From: Microbacterium sp.
GTDB lineage: Bacteria > Actinomycetota > Actinomycetes > Actinomycetales > Microbacteriaceae
Assembly (NCBI RefSeq): GCF_003248605.1
Contig: NZ_QFPF01000030.1
Span: 1 to 42,657 of the forward strand
DNA length: 42,657 nucleotides
Direction: 5' to 3'
Position numbers and translations under genes: made by a program. The first letter of the stretch is position 1; each line of letters starts with the position of its first letter. The notes under the pieces were generated by a model, which saw only the letters and a program-made list of their open reading frames with translations, made no database searches and was not told the origin of the DNA. Below, piece after piece: positions 21,828 to 31,300 of the stretch.

Positions 21828-22981
21828 CAGTTGTTGTCCTTCACTGTCGGTCCCTGAGCTTGTCGAAGGGCCGCGATGACCATGTCGCGGAACCGGTCGA
21901 AGAGATAGTTGGCGTCGTGCGGGCCGGCCGCCGCCTCGGGGTGGTACTGCACGCTGAAGGCCGGGATGTCGAGCGCGCGCAGACCCTCGACGACGCGGTC
22001 GTTCAAACCGATGTGGCTGACCTCGACCTGGCCGTATCCGTGCGGACTGGCGAACGCGCCCTCGAGCGGCGCCTCGACCGCGAAGCCGTGGTTGTGCGCC
22101 GTGATCTCGACCCGGCCGGTCTGCTTGTCGAGCACGGGCTGGTTGATGCCCCGGTGACCGAAGGGCAGTTTGTAGGTGCCGAGCTGATTGCCGAAGCAGA
22201 TGCCGAAGAACGGCAGGCGCTCATCGAGCACGGCGCGCAGGAGCTCGACGTGGTGCTCGGAGGCGGCCGGGTCGCCCGGGCCGTTGGAGTAGAACACCGC
22301 GACAGGCTCGATCGCGCGCAGCTGCTCGATCGTGACGTCCTGCGGCAGCACGTGCACCTCGAAGCCGCGCGCCGCGAGATTGTCGATCGTGGCCTGCTTG
22401 ACCCCGAGGTCGAGCACGGCGAGGTTGCCCAGACGTTCGCCCCGGGCGGGCGTGACCTCGGCGACCGTGACCGAGACGTCGGCCGACAGGTTGCGGCCGG
22501 TCATCGCCGGCGCCTCGCGCACGAGGCGCAGCTGCTCCTCCGGGTCGATGCCCGCGGCGTCGCCGGAGAAGATCGCCCCGCGCATGCTGCCCGACGAGCG
22601 GATGCGGCGGGTGACCGCGCGCGTGTCGATCCCTGAGATCCCGACGATGCCGTCGCGCTCGAGCGTGTCATCGAGGGACTCTTGCGAGCGCCAGTTGGAC
22701 ACGATGCGCGAGGGGTCCCGGACGATGTATCCGGCGACCCACACCCGGCGCGACTCGGTGTCCTCGTCGTTCATGCCGGTGTTGCCGATGTGGGGGGCCG
22801 TCTGCAGCACGATCTGTCCCGCGTACGAGGGATCGGTGAGTGTCTCCTGGTAGCCGGTCATGCCGGTGGCGAAGACGACCTCGCCGAGCGTGGTGCCTCG
22901 CGCGCCGTAGGCGCGTCCGGTGTGACGGGTGCCGTCCTCGAGGACGAGCACGGCGGGGTCGGTGGAGATGAGCGCGGTCAT
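21827..22981 (-). CDS. carA: Carbamoyl-phosphate synthase small chain (glutaminase)
   Basis: CarA hydrolyses glutamine and passes ammonia to CarB. The 384-residue protein has the N-terminal CPSase small-chain domain ([40 protein letters not shown]) and a class I amidotransferase domain with nucleophile Cys in FFGICFGNQ and His/Glu in SVQYHPEA. The last residues ([13 protein letters not shown]) are encoded by a REP-like repeat that seems to have inserted at the 3' end. The start is ATG in an ATGA overlap with the PH-like gene. The longer frame to 23164 is not coding. Confidence 0.96.
21852..21870. repeat. REP-like element at the 3' end of carA
   Basis: The 19-mer CCCTGAGCTTGTCGAAGGG (or its reverse CCCTTCGACAAGCTCAGGG) is an imperfect palindrome with CCCT/AGGG arms. 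I recognise it from memory as a sequence dispersed in many Microbacterium and other GC-rich genomes. Only one copy is in this window. It is read in frame as part of the last codons of CarA (RQAQGP), so it extends the protein without disrupting carB. Confidence 0.6.
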
Positions 22982-23499
22982 GCGTCGTTTCCTGTCGGTG
23001 TGGCGGGAGTCGCGGCCGAGGGCCGCAGCGGGTCGATGGCGTGCACGAGGGCGTCGGGGTCGCCGCCCTGCAGCCGGAGGTAGGAGTCGGCGACGGTGGC
23101 GGTGTCGAGGCGCCACGAGAGGACCACAAGACCGTCGCGCTCGACGACACGGTCGATCGTCCACGTCGCACGCCCGACGCCGACGATGGACGCGCGATCG
23201 ACGAACACATCGGGCTCGCCCGTGATGCGCAGCAGCACACCCCGCGTCGTGACGTCGATGAGGCAGCGGCCGCGGTACGCGAGATGGCGCACCGCGAGAC
23301 GCTCCAGCGGCGCGTCGTGGTGCGTGGTGGCGACGTAGAGTCCCGAGAAGGATGCTGTCACGACAGCATCCGCGGGAACATCCGTCGGCGCGGCGAGCGA
23401 GCTGTCACGGCGGGTGCGACGCCACCAGCCCCAGGCCATCAGCGCAAGGAGGGCGACGGCGAGCGCGATCATGACGGCGATCGCGCCCTCGCGGGTCAT
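22978..23499 (-). CDS. PH-like membrane-anchored protein of the pyr operon
   Basis: This 173-residue protein has a single N-terminal transmembrane helix (residues 6-26), a basic stop-transfer stretch (WWRRTRRD) and a soluble beta-rich domain with [26 protein letters not shown]. It matches the PH-like family that lies between pyrC and carA in Actinobacteria (Rv1382 in M. tuberculosis). The function is unknown. Overlaps of four bases with pyrC and with carA show it is a firm member of the operon. The long upstream frame to 23859 is a shadow of pyrC, so I start at MTREGAI. Confidence 0.85.
   Translation of the reverse strand: MTREGAIAVMIALAVALLALMAWGWWRRTRRDSSLAAPTDVPADAVVTASFSGLYVATTHHDAPLERLAVRHLAYRGRCLIDVTTRGVLLRITGEPDVFVDRASIVGVGRATWTIDRVVERDGLVVLSWRLDTATVADSYLRLQGGDPDALVHAIDPLRPSAATPATPTGNDA
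23350..23371. repeat. Near-perfect 22-bp palindrome inside the PH-like gene
   Basis: GGATGCTGTC and GACAGCATCC form 10-base inverted arms separated by two bases. The codons used (GCT, ACA, GCA) look uncommon for this GC-rich stretch. The same 10-mer occurs at six other places in the window, listed under the findings. Confidence 0.5.
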
Positions 23500-24839
23500 C
23501 GGGAGACCCCCTCGACGAGCGCGCCGTCGGCGAGCACCGCCGCGCCCCGGTGGATGGTCCAGAGGACACGACCGGGCAGGTCTCGTTCGAGATAGGGCGA
23601 GTTCACGCTGCGGCCGCGCAGGTCGGTCCGGGTGAACGACGCGCGCGCCGAAGGATCGTAGAGCGTGAGCTCGGCGGGCTGACCGGCGGCGATCGGCGTG
23701 CCGTGCCCGGACAGCGACCCGATGCGCGCGGGCGACTCGGACATGACGCGCGCCACATCGTCCCACCCGAGCAGACCGGTCTCGACCATCGCCTCGTGGA
23801 CGACCCGCAGGGCGCTCTCGAGGCCCACCATGCCGTTCGCGGCCGCCGCCCACTCGCACGTCTTGTGCTCGGCGGGGTGCGGGGCGTGGTCGGTCGCGAC
23901 GATGTCGATCGTTCCGTCAGCCAGCCCCTCGCGCACGGCGAGCACGTCCTCTTCGCGACGCAGCGGCGGATTGACCTTGTAGCGGGCGTCGTATCCGCGC
24001 ACGAGCTCGTCCGTCAGCAGCAGGTGGTGCGGGGTGACCTCGGCCGTCACGTCGATGCCGCGCTTCTTCGCCCAGCGGATGATGTCGACGGATCCGGCGG
24101 TGGAGAGATGACACACGTGCAGACGGGATCCCACGTGTTCGGCGAGCAGCACGTCGCGGGCGATGATCGACTCTTCGGCGACGGCCGGCCAGCCGGCGAG
24201 CCCGAGCTCGGCCGACACCGTGCCCTCGTTCATCTGCGCGCCCTCGGTGAGACGCGGATCCTGCGCGTGCTGGGCGATGACCCCACCGAACGCCTTGACG
24301 TACTCGAGCGCGCGGCGCATGATCAGCGGGTCGTGGACGCAGAAGCCGTCGTCGCTGAAGACGCGCACGCGTGCGCGCGAGTCCGCCATCGCGCCGAGTT
24401 CGGCGAGACGCTCGCCCTTCTGACCCACGGTGACCGCGCCGATGGGCTGCACCGTCGCGTATCCCGCAGCCTCGCCGAGGGCGAGCTCCTGCTCGACCAC
24501 ACCCGCCGTGTCGGCGACCGGCGACGTGTTGGGCATCGCGAAGACCGCGGTGAAGCCGCCCGCGGCCGCGGCGCGTGTGCCGGTGAGGATCGTCTCGGAG
24601 GCCTCGTATCCGGGCTCGCGCAGGTGCGTGTGCAGGTCGACGAGACCGCGCAGCGCAACGAGTCCGTCGGCGTCGATCCGGGTCGCCCCGGCACGGCTGA
24701 GTCCCGTGCCCACCTCCGCGATCCTGCCGTTCTCGATCAGGATGTCGGCGGCGGCGCCGCCCTCGATCCGTGCGCCCGTGATCAGCATCGTCCCGGGCGC
24801 CGGGGACGCGCCCGCGGCGGCGTCTCGAAGAGCGCTCAT
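23496..24839 (-). CDS. pyrC: Dihydroorotase
   Basis: PyrC cyclises N-carbamoyl-aspartate to dihydroorotate. The 447 residues show the amidohydrolase metal motif [10 protein letters not shown] with His70 and His72, followed by [26 protein letters not shown] and ATDHAPH, all expected for the type I family. The ATG at 24839 overlaps the pyrB stop by ATGA. An alternative start at MLITGARI (18 codons in) would give the usual family N-terminus, but the overlap favours the longer form. Confidence 0.96.
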   Translation of the reverse strand: MSALRDAAAGASPAPGTMLITGARIEGGAAADILIENGRIAEVGTGLSRAGATRIDADGLVALRGLVDLHTHLREPGYEASETILTGTRAAAAGGFTAVFAMPNTSPVADTAGVVEQELALGEAAGYATVQPIGAVTVGQKGERLAELGAMADSRARVRVFSDDGFCVHDPLIMRRALEYVKAFGGVIAQHAQDPRLTEGAQMNEGTVSAELGLAGWPAVAEESIIARDVLLAEHVGSRLHVCHLSTAGSVDIIRWAKKRGIDVTAEVTPHHLLLTDELVRGYDARYKVNPPLRREEDVLAVREGLADGTIDIVATDHAPHPAEHKTCEWAAAANGMVGLESALRVVHEAMVETGLLGWDDVARVMSESPARIGSLSGHGTPIAAGQPAELTLYDPSARASFTRTDLRGRSVNSPYLERDLPGRVLWTIHRGAAVLADGALVEGVSR

Positions 24840-25825
24840 CGTGTCTCCTCCGTCTCGGCCGGCGCGGCCGTGTCATCGTTCGCGGCCTGCTCCCCCGCCA
24901 ACAGCAGGTAGAGCACCGCCATCCGCACGGACACGCCGTTCGCCACCTGCTCGAGCACGGTCGAGCGCGGAGAATCGGCGGCCTCGGCGGAGATCTCGAG
25001 TCCCCGGTTCATGGGTCCGGGGTGCATCACAATGCTACCCGGGGGCAAGGCCGCGAGCCGCTCGGCGTGCAGCCCCCACCGCCGGGCGTACTCGCGTTCG
25101 GTGGGGAAGTAGGCGGCCCCCATGCGCTCGAGCTGGATGCGCAGCATCATGAGCGCGTCAGGCGCCGCCGCGACCGCCTCGTCGAGGTCGTAGACGACCC
25201 GGACGGGCCAGGCCGACACGTCCTGCGGCACGAGCGTCGGCGGTGCCACGAGCGTGACATCGGCGCCCAGTGTCGTGAGCAGCCAGACGTTCGAGCGCGC
25301 CACGCGCGAGTGCAGCACATCGCCGACGATCGTGACCCGCATCCCCGCCAGGTCCCGTCCCCGGCTGTCGGATCCGAATCGCCGTTTGCGCATCGTGAAC
25401 GCGTCCAGCAGCGCCTGCGTGGGGTGCTCGTGCGTGCCGTCGCCGGCGTTGACGACGCCGGCCGTGATCCAGCCGCTCGAGGCCAGGGTTCGCGGCGCTC
25501 CCGAGGCGCCATGACGGATCACGACAGCATCCGCCCCCATGGCCTGCAGCGTCTGGGCGGTGTCCTGCAGGCTCTCGCCCTTCGAGACGCTCGAGCCCTT
25601 CGCGGCGAAGTTGATGACGTCGGCGCTGAGCCGCTTGGCGGCGGCCTCGAACGAGATGCGCGTGCGCGTGGAGTCCTCGAAGAAGAGGTTCACGACGGTC
25701 TTGCCGCGCAGTGTGGGGAGCTTCTTGACCTCGCGTCGCTGCGTGTCGGACATGTCCTCCGCGACATCGAGGATCGCCAGCGCGTCCTCACGGGCGAGCG
25801 AGCGGGTGTCGAGCAGATTCCTCAC
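24836..25825 (-). CDS. pyrB: Aspartate carbamoyltransferase catalytic chain
   Basis: PyrB joins carbamoyl phosphate and aspartate, the committed step of pyrimidine synthesis. The 329 residues contain the carbamoyl-phosphate site [13 protein letters not shown] (STRTR at 52-56), [10 protein letters not shown] and [12 protein letters not shown]. No pyrI regulatory gene is present, as is normal for Actinobacteria where PyrR regulates expression. The start is four bases after the pyrR stop. The C-terminal dozen residues ([15 protein letters not shown]) are polar and variable. Confidence 0.97.
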   Translation of the reverse strand: MRNLLDTRSLAREDALAILDVAEDMSDTQRREVKKLPTLRGKTVVNLFFEDSTRTRISFEAAAKRLSADVINFAAKGSSVSKGESLQDTAQTLQAMGADAVVIRHGASGAPRTLASSGWITAGVVNAGDGTHEHPTQALLDAFTMRKRRFGSDSRGRDLAGMRVTIVGDVLHSRVARSNVWLLTTLGADVTLVAPPTLVPQDVSAWPVRVVYDLDEAVAAAPDALMMLRIQLERMGAAYFPTEREYARRWGLHAERLAALPPGSIVMHPGPMNRGLEISAEAADSPRSTVLEQVANGVSVRMAVLYLLLAGEQAANDDTAAPAETEETR

Positions 25826-25829
25826 GGGA

Positions 25830-26363
25830 TCACCGCCCCTCGATCGTGACGGATTCTGCGCCGTCCGTCTCGGCGAGGTGCACGTTCACGCGCTCGTCCC
25901 GCGCGCTCGGCAGGTTCTTGCCGACGAAATCGGGCCTGATCGGCAGCTCGCGGTGCCCCCGGTCGATGAGCGTTGCCAGGCGCACGATCGCGGGCCTGCC
26001 GATGTCCTGCAGGGCGTCGAGGGCCGCACGGATGCTGCGCCCCGAGAACAGGACGTCATCCACGAGCACGACCACCCTGCCGTCGACGCCGCCGGGTGGG
26101 ATCTGGGTCGGGCGCGGCGCACGAGTGGGGTTGCGGGCGAGGTCGTCGCGGTACATCGTCACATCGAGGGCGCCGACGGGGACCGCCGTACCCCCGAACT
26201 CAGTGATGAGGGCGCCGATGCGGTGGGCGAGCGTCACGCCGCGGGTCGGGATGCCCAGGAGCACCAGATTGTCGGGGCCCCGGTTGGACTCGAGGATCTC
26301 GTGCGAAATCCGAGTCAGGGCTCGGGCGATGTCGGCCTCGTGCAGCACGGTTCGCGTGCCCAT
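25830..26363 (-). CDS. pyrR: Pyrimidine operon regulator / uracil phosphoribosyltransferase
   Basis: PyrR binds pyr mRNA in response to UMP and also has uracil phosphoribosyltransferase activity. The 177-residue protein has the PRPP loop [10 protein letters not shown] at 101-110, IPTRGV and the acidic YRDDLARNP segment. The frame is open upstream to 26387, but the ATG giving MGTRTVL has a GAAGGGAG six bases before it and is the likely start. A sequence that fits the PyrR RNA-binding consensus lies just upstream, so it probably controls its own translation and that of the operon. Confidence 0.95.
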   Translation of the reverse strand: MGTRTVLHEADIARALTRISHEILESNRGPDNLVLLGIPTRGVTLAHRIGALITEFGGTAVPVGALDVTMYRDDLARNPTRAPRPTQIPPGGVDGRVVVLVDDVLFSGRSIRAALDALQDIGRPAIVRLATLIDRGHRELPIRPDFVGKNLPSARDERVNVHLAETDGAESVTIEGR

Positions 26364-26379
26364 TCGCCGCTCCCTTCTC

Positions 26380-26393
26380 CGCCTCACGGGACG
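26380..26393 (-). promoter_or_regulatory. Candidate PyrR-binding loop in the pyr leader
   Basis: On the mRNA the segment reads CGUCCCGUGAGGCG. The core UCCCGUGAGG matches UCCNGNGAGG from the known PyrR-binding consensus, and flanking C-G and G-C pairs close the stem. It ends two bases before the GAAGGGAG ribosome binding site of pyrR (26370-26377), so protein binding would block translation initiation, as described for mycobacterial PyrR. Confidence 0.65.
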
Positions 26394-26422
26394 GGATTAA
26401 AGGTTGCTCTGGTGCGGTGTCC

Positions 26423-26428
26423 ACTGTA
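26423..26428 (-). promoter_or_regulatory. Candidate -10 element of the pyr operon
   Basis: TACAGT on the minus strand fits TANNNT and lies 59 bases before the pyrR ATG, giving a leader of about 50 bases that holds the PyrR loop. The -35 region has no clear TTGAC-like sequence. Confidence 0.4.
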
Positions 26429-26464
26429 GCGGACGCGGCGACCCGGCATTCGTGCCGCGGGCCG

Positions 26465-26559
26465 CGCCCCCGCCGCCGGTCGTGCTCCCCGCCGCGGGCC
26501 GTGCTCTCCAACGCGAACCAAGCTCTCCGCCGCGAACCAACACTTTTGCAGCGAAACAC
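26465..26559. repeat. Degenerate 19-bp tandem array, about five units
   Basis: Units start at 26465, 26484, 26503, 26522 and 26541. Units three and four are GCTCTCCAACGCGAACCAA and GCTCTCCGCCGCGAACCAA, which differ at two bases. The first two are more GC-rich variants and the last (CACTTTTGCAGCGAAACAC) is the most diverged. The period is constant at 19 bases with no spacers. Confidence 0.65.
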
Positions 26560-26605
26560 CACGCGACGGATGTGGGTTCGCCGCAGAAGTGTTGGCTCGA
26601 CGGCG
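26528..26605. repeat. Imperfect inverted repeat (possible hairpin)
   Basis: The core arms are 26537-26555 and 26577-26595. Of 19 positions, 18 can pair in RNA (one G-U), with one mismatch. Similarity extends outward to about 26528-26559 and 26572-26605. The loop of 21 bases holds a further CCAC/GTGG pair. The left arm is made of the last two units of the 19-bp array, and the right arm is an inverted relative of them. Confidence 0.65.
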
Positions 26606-26620
26606 CATCGGCACGTGGCG

Positions 26621-26680
26621 GCGGCGCGCAGGGCCGGGCGGCGGCGCGCAGGGCCGGGCGGCGGCGCGCAGGGCCGGGCG
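26621..26680. repeat. Three perfect tandem copies of a 20-bp unit
   Basis: The unit GCGGCGCGCAGGGCCGGGCG is repeated exactly at 26621, 26641 and 26661, followed by a broken partial copy (GCGGCACAGGG). The absence of any divergence suggests a young expansion by slippage. Confidence 0.9.
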
Positions 26681-26726
26681 GCGGCACAGGGTCAGACCCC
26701 GACGCAGGGCCAGACCGCGACGGCGC

Positions 26727-28289
26727 TCAGACCGCGGCGGGCGCGGGTGCCTCGGCTGCCGCGTGCGCCCGGATCGGGTGCCCCTGCGTGGTCAGGCACC
26801 GGCCGGTGGCCAGATCCCACTTCCAGTCGTGGAGGCTGCAGGTGAGCACGCCGTCCTCGATCTTGCCGGTCTTGGTCAGATCGGCGCGCAGGTGCGGACA
26901 GCGCCGCTGCACGACCCAGTCGCCGAGCTGCGCGTCCTCGGTCTGATCGGACTGCTCGGAGTACCAGTTCTCGACGTACTCGATCCGGTCGCGCGAGAGG
27001 CACTTCAGGAACGTCGTGAGGAACTCGTTGAACTTGCCGCTGCGCCCGACCTCGAACTGCATCGAGAGGAAGATCGAGTTGGACCAGTCGATCTCGTGGT
27101 CGCGGATGTTCGTCGAGACCAGATCAGCCGGGATCGTGTACCAGTAGATGCACTCCTCGCTCGCATACTCGCGCACCTTCGCCTTCGGAAAGTCCACGAC
27201 CATGTCGAGCTCGCCGATGCGGAAGCGCACGTTGCCGCCGACGCCGTTGCGAATCGTGCGGGCGCGGCGCAGCAGCGGCTCCCACCACTCCTTGATCGCG
27301 GCGAGCATCTCGGCGGGGGGCAGGACCTCGGCCCTCGTGGCCTCCTCGGCCCTGATCTCGTCCGCTCGCCCGTCGCGCTGCTCGGCGAGATATGCCCACT
27401 TGTCGTCGAACATGCGGTCGATCTCGTCGTCCGTGTAGAGCGTCTGGGTCACCGAGATGGCGCCGGAATTCAGCTCGACGACGGTGCCCGGCACGAACTC
27501 GTACCCCTTCTGCTGGGGGCGCTGCTCGCGCATGTGCGCGAGGAACTGACGCTGATCGGTGAAGATCGAGTCGTCATGCTCTCCGATGCCGTTGTAGCGG
27601 AACAGCTCCTCGCGCAGGAACATCGGCGGACCCGCCATGGGGAACACGTGCGGCGCGTCGACCTTCTCGATGTAGTACATCGCCCGCTTGTTCTGGGCGT
27701 CGCGCTTGAGCTTTGCGAAGTTCTGCTTCGCGTCCTGAGGCAGGTCGTAGACCATCGGCCACCAGATCGCCCCCGACACCTGCGTGAAGTACGCCTCGGG
27801 CTTGGAGAACGACAGCAGCTTCTCGAGGTCGAGCGGGTGCGAGTCGTTCTGGTTCAGGATGCTGGCGGTGCCGTCATCGACGCTGAGAGAGGAGTCCCCG
27901 ATCGGCCCGTCGCTCGGTGCGCGCAGGGGCGTGACCATCAGGGTCAGCGCGCCGAAGGTCAGCGGCTCACCGCCGCGCGTGTAGACGAGGTTGTCGTATC
28001 CGCACGCGCGCAGGTCGCTCTCGAGGTCGTCCGTCGGGTATTCCGGGAGGAGGACGCGGATGTCCTTGCGCACGTAGCGCTCGAGCAGCGCAGGATCGAA
28101 GTGATCGCGGTGCCGGTGCGAGATGTAGAGGAAGTCGGCGGCGCCGAATCGCTCCCAATCGAGGCCCCGGTTGTCTGGGAAGGGAAACCACGACCCGAAG
28201 AAGCTCGGGCCGATCACCGGGTCGCAGAGGATGGATCCCCCCGCCGTCTCGATGAACATGCCGGCGTGTCCGAGTCCCGTGATCTTCAT
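26727..28289 (-). CDS. Metallo-beta-lactamase-fold hydrolase with C-terminal Rieske domain
   Basis: The 520-residue protein has an N-terminal UlaG-like metallo-beta-lactamase fold: GLGHAGMFIET, then the metal motif HRHRDH at residues 58-63. A middle part has QVSGAIWWPMVYDLP and PHVFPMAGPPMFL. A Rieske [2Fe-2S] domain follows at the C-terminus with ligands Cys464-His466 and Cys484-His487. The same two domains occur, in the opposite order, in vertebrate CMP-N-acetylneuraminate hydroxylase, and the middle motifs resemble it from memory. The substrate here is unknown, and an oxidoreductase or hydroxylase role is only inference. ATG with GACGGGAG and its own promoter candidate. Confidence 0.85.
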   Translation of the reverse strand: MKITGLGHAGMFIETAGGSILCDPVIGPSFFGSWFPFPDNRGLDWERFGAADFLYISHRHRDHFDPALLERYVRKDIRVLLPEYPTDDLESDLRACGYDNLVYTRGGEPLTFGALTLMVTPLRAPSDGPIGDSSLSVDDGTASILNQNDSHPLDLEKLLSFSKPEAYFTQVSGAIWWPMVYDLPQDAKQNFAKLKRDAQNKRAMYYIEKVDAPHVFPMAGPPMFLREELFRYNGIGEHDDSIFTDQRQFLAHMREQRPQQKGYEFVPGTVVELNSGAISVTQTLYTDDEIDRMFDDKWAYLAEQRDGRADEIRAEEATRAEVLPPAEMLAAIKEWWEPLLRRARTIRNGVGGNVRFRIGELDMVVDFPKAKVREYASEECIYWYTIPADLVSTNIRDHEIDWSNSIFLSMQFEVGRSGKFNEFLTTFLKCLSRDRIEYVENWYSEQSDQTEDAQLGDWVVQRRCPHLRADLTKTGKIEDGVLTCSLHDWKWDLATGRCLTTQGHPIRAHAAAEAPAPAAV

Positions 28290-28323
28290 GCTGCTCCCGT
28301 CGGGTCGTCTCGTGAACTCCTCG

Positions 28324-28329
28324 ATTCTA
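28324..28329 (-). promoter_or_regulatory. Candidate -10 element of the MBL-Rieske gene
   Basis: TAGAAT on the minus strand, in the context CGTAGAATCGA, lies 34 bases before the ATG. The same 11 bases occur at the efp promoter candidate, which supports both as functional. No -35 is evident. Confidence 0.45.
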
Positions 28330-28347
28330 CGTGCGGCCCTCGTCCGG

Positions 28348-28367
28348 GCCCGGTCGACGGACCGGGC
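28348..28367 (-). terminator. Hairpin after the SNF2 gene
   Basis: A perfect 8-bp stem (GCCCGGTC / GACCGGGC) with a 4-base loop lies 13 bases after the SNF2 stop and before the MBL-Rieske -10 candidate. There is no U-run after it, which is common in GC-rich Actinobacteria, so termination is plausible but unproven. Confidence 0.45.
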
Positions 28368-28380
28368 AAAACGGCATCCC

Positions 28381-31300
28381 TCACCCTTCGAACAGGGTCC
28401 GGATGTCGTCGGCCGAGAGCGTCTGCCCGAACAGCGCCTCGTCGTCCATGACGGCCGTGAAGAGCCGCGCCTTGCGCTGCTGCAGCGCCATCACCTTCTC
28501 TTCGATCGTGTCGGAGGCGATCATCCGGTAGACCATGACCGTGCGGTCCTGCCCGATGCGATGGGTGCGGTCGACGGCCTGCGCCTCGGCCGCGGGATTC
28601 CACCACGGATCGAGCAGGAACACGTAGTCCGCTTCCGTGAGCGTCAACCCGAACCCGCCCGCTTTGAGGCTGATCAGGAAGACGGGGCTCTCGCCCGCGC
28701 GGAAACGCGCGATGACCTCGTCCCGATGACGGGTCGATCCGTCGAGTTGCGTGTGGCCGATCTGCTCGCGTTCGAGACGCCGCGCGACGAGCGCGAGGAA
28801 CGACGTGAACTGGCTGAAGACCAGCACGCGGTGACCCTCGGCGACGATCTCGCCCAACTGGTCGACGAGCGCGTCGATCTTGCTCGATCCGAGGGACGCG
28901 TGTGCGGGGTCGACGAGCTCCGGCGCGAGGCTGAGCAGGCGCAGGAGCGTCAGCGATCGGAACACGATGAATCGGTTGCGATCCAGGTCGTCGAGCAGGC
29001 CGAGCACCTTCTGCCGTTCACGCTGCAGCACGGTGTCGTACACACCCCGGTGCGCGGGTGAGAGTTCGATGTGCAGCTGCTGCTCCTGCCGGGGCGGCAG
29101 CTCGGGCGCCACGATCTCTTTCGTGCGACGGAGGACGAGCGGGCGGATGCGCCGGCGAAGGCGCTCGAGCCGCGCCGCGCGATAGGCGCCACCCTCCTGG
29201 TTCTCGGGAACCTTGCCCTGCTCGATCGGCGCGACGTAGTCCTGGCGGAATCGCCGCCCCGACGCGAAGAGTCCGGGGGCTGCGAGCGCCAGGATCGACC
29301 ACAGGTCGATCAACGAGTTCTCGAGCGGCGTTCCCGTGATGGCGTATGTGGCGTCGGCGCGCAGCGCCTGCGCGGCGCGGTGCAGCTTGGTCTGCGGGTT
29401 CTTGACGAACTGCGCCTCGTCGAGGATGACCGCGGCCCATTCGACGTCGCCGAATTCGGCCTCGGAGAGCCGCAGCAGGGCGTAGGAGGTCACCACCACA
29501 TCCGCCTGCGCCGCCAGAGCGCCGACCGAGGCATCGCGTCTGCCCCGTGTCGAGCCGACCGATGCGACGCGCAGCCCCGGAGTGAACCGCAGCGCCTCGT
29601 CCCGCCACGTCGAGGTGACCGATGTCGGGGCCACGACCAGGAACGGACGATGCTCACCGCTCTCCTTCGCGTGCGCGACGAGCGCCAGCATCTGCACCGT
29701 CTTGCCCAGCCCCATGTCGTCGGCGAGCACACCGCCGAGGCGATGCCGCCAGAGGAAGGCGAGCCAGTCGAATCCGCTCTTCTGGTAGGGCCGCAGCTGT
29801 GCGCGCAGGCCGGACGGTGCCGGTGTGGGCTCGACATGATCGATGTGGCGCAGTCCCTCGACCGCCGCGCGCCACGCTCGCGCGGGCACGGCCTCATCGG
29901 CGACGTCTTCGAAGTCCGCCCACAGCGAGCTCTGGTGGCGACTGATGCGCGGGCCGGTCTCCCACTCCGCGACGTCGGCCGCCTCGTCGATGAGATCGCG
30001 AAGACGGTGCAGGGCGGGATGTGCGAGCGAGAAGTAGCGGCCGTCCGAGAGCAGCAGCTTCTTCTTGCCGAGGGTGAGCGCCGTGAACAGGGGCGCGAAC
30101 GGGATCGTGCGGCCATCGATCGCGACGATCACGCCGAGATCGAACCAGTCGGCATCTGCCGATTCGACGGTCGATACGGTGATCCGCGGCGCCCCCGTCA
30201 ACTCGCGGTACGCGCGACGGGTGCCGCGGGTCTCGACGCGGACTCCCTGACGCTCGAGCGCCGGCACGACCCGGGTCATGAACTCGGCCGTCGCGACCTC
30301 CTGCAGCGTGCCCGCCGGCTGGAACGGAAGCTCGAGACCACCGGTCCACGCGGCCTCGACCTCGCGGAGGATCCGCTCCTCCGCGCCGCGGTCCCGGTCG
30401 GGATCGCCGGAGTCCGGAGCGCCCGATTCGGGCGCTCGCGCAAGGCCGGGATAGTCCCAGGCGAACGCGTAGTGCAGGGTGTCCGCGGCACGGAACTCGA
30501 CGCTCAGCACCGGCGTCGGATCGTGTGCCGGCGGAATCGACACGCCACCGCTCGCGCGGACCACGGCCCGACGAGCGAGCCTCGGCGACCCCTCGCGCAG
30601 GAACTCCTCCGTCTCCCCCTCGGCGACCGCGATGTGGCCGCCGGCCGACACGAGTGCGTGCACCGGATCACTCAGCGGCACCTCCGCAAGAGTGACGCGG
30701 ATGCTGTCGTCCGAGACCGCGAACGCGTAGACGCCGCTGCGGCCGATCGCGCGCACGGACGCCGCGTCGCAGCTCTCCCCGGCGATCACGAACTCGGCTT
30801 CGACCCGGAGCCCGCCGGTCTCCGCGGGCTCGATCCGGATGGCCGACTCGGCCTCGGAAGCGAGCGTCACCGTGCTCAGCCGGTTCATTCCCACGAGCGC
30901 GATCCCGAGCCGTTCGGCCCGCCGCAGCTGTGGCCACAGCAGCACGGAGCCGACGGTGTCGAGCGTGACCGCATCGGACGAGTCGGGAAAGGCCCCGATG
31001 GCGAACACGTCGCGGGCGATGCTGTAGAGCTCGGCGAACCACCGCGCCTGCGCCGTCGCGAACGAACCTCCGGGGCGACGCACCGCCTCCCAGGAGGCCT
31101 CGCCCTTGATCCACGCGCCCGTGCTCGGGCTGCGCATCAGGGGTCGGGCGCGCAGAAGGAGTTCGCTCGCACTCCGGCTGACGGAGCGTGGCGTCACGGG
31201 CTCGGCCCGGCGCGGCATCCACGCCGAATGATCCGCGGCTCTGCGCTGGGTGAGGTCGAAGCCGAGGGCGAGGGGAACGGACCGGGAATCGTGGGGAGCA

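Larger units (their letters stand above)
26364..26726. other. 363-bp repeat-rich gap between pyrR and the MBL-Rieske gene
   Basis: No real gene is seen here. The short frames have repetitive arginine- and alanine-rich translations. From the pyrR end the gap holds the ribosome binding site and PyrR loop, a -10 candidate, a degenerate 19-bp tandem array, a long imperfect inverted repeat and three perfect copies of a 20-bp unit. The last 50 bases before the MBL-Rieske stop contain short related copies of CAGGGYCAGACC. Confidence 0.8.

Noticed and set aside
26465..26680. Possible CRISPR array
   Set aside because: Units follow each other directly with no unique spacers, and no cas genes are in the window.
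26397..26946. Several short frames in the pyrR gap
   Set aside because: They translate the tandem repeats and lack start signals. Repeats explain the open frames.
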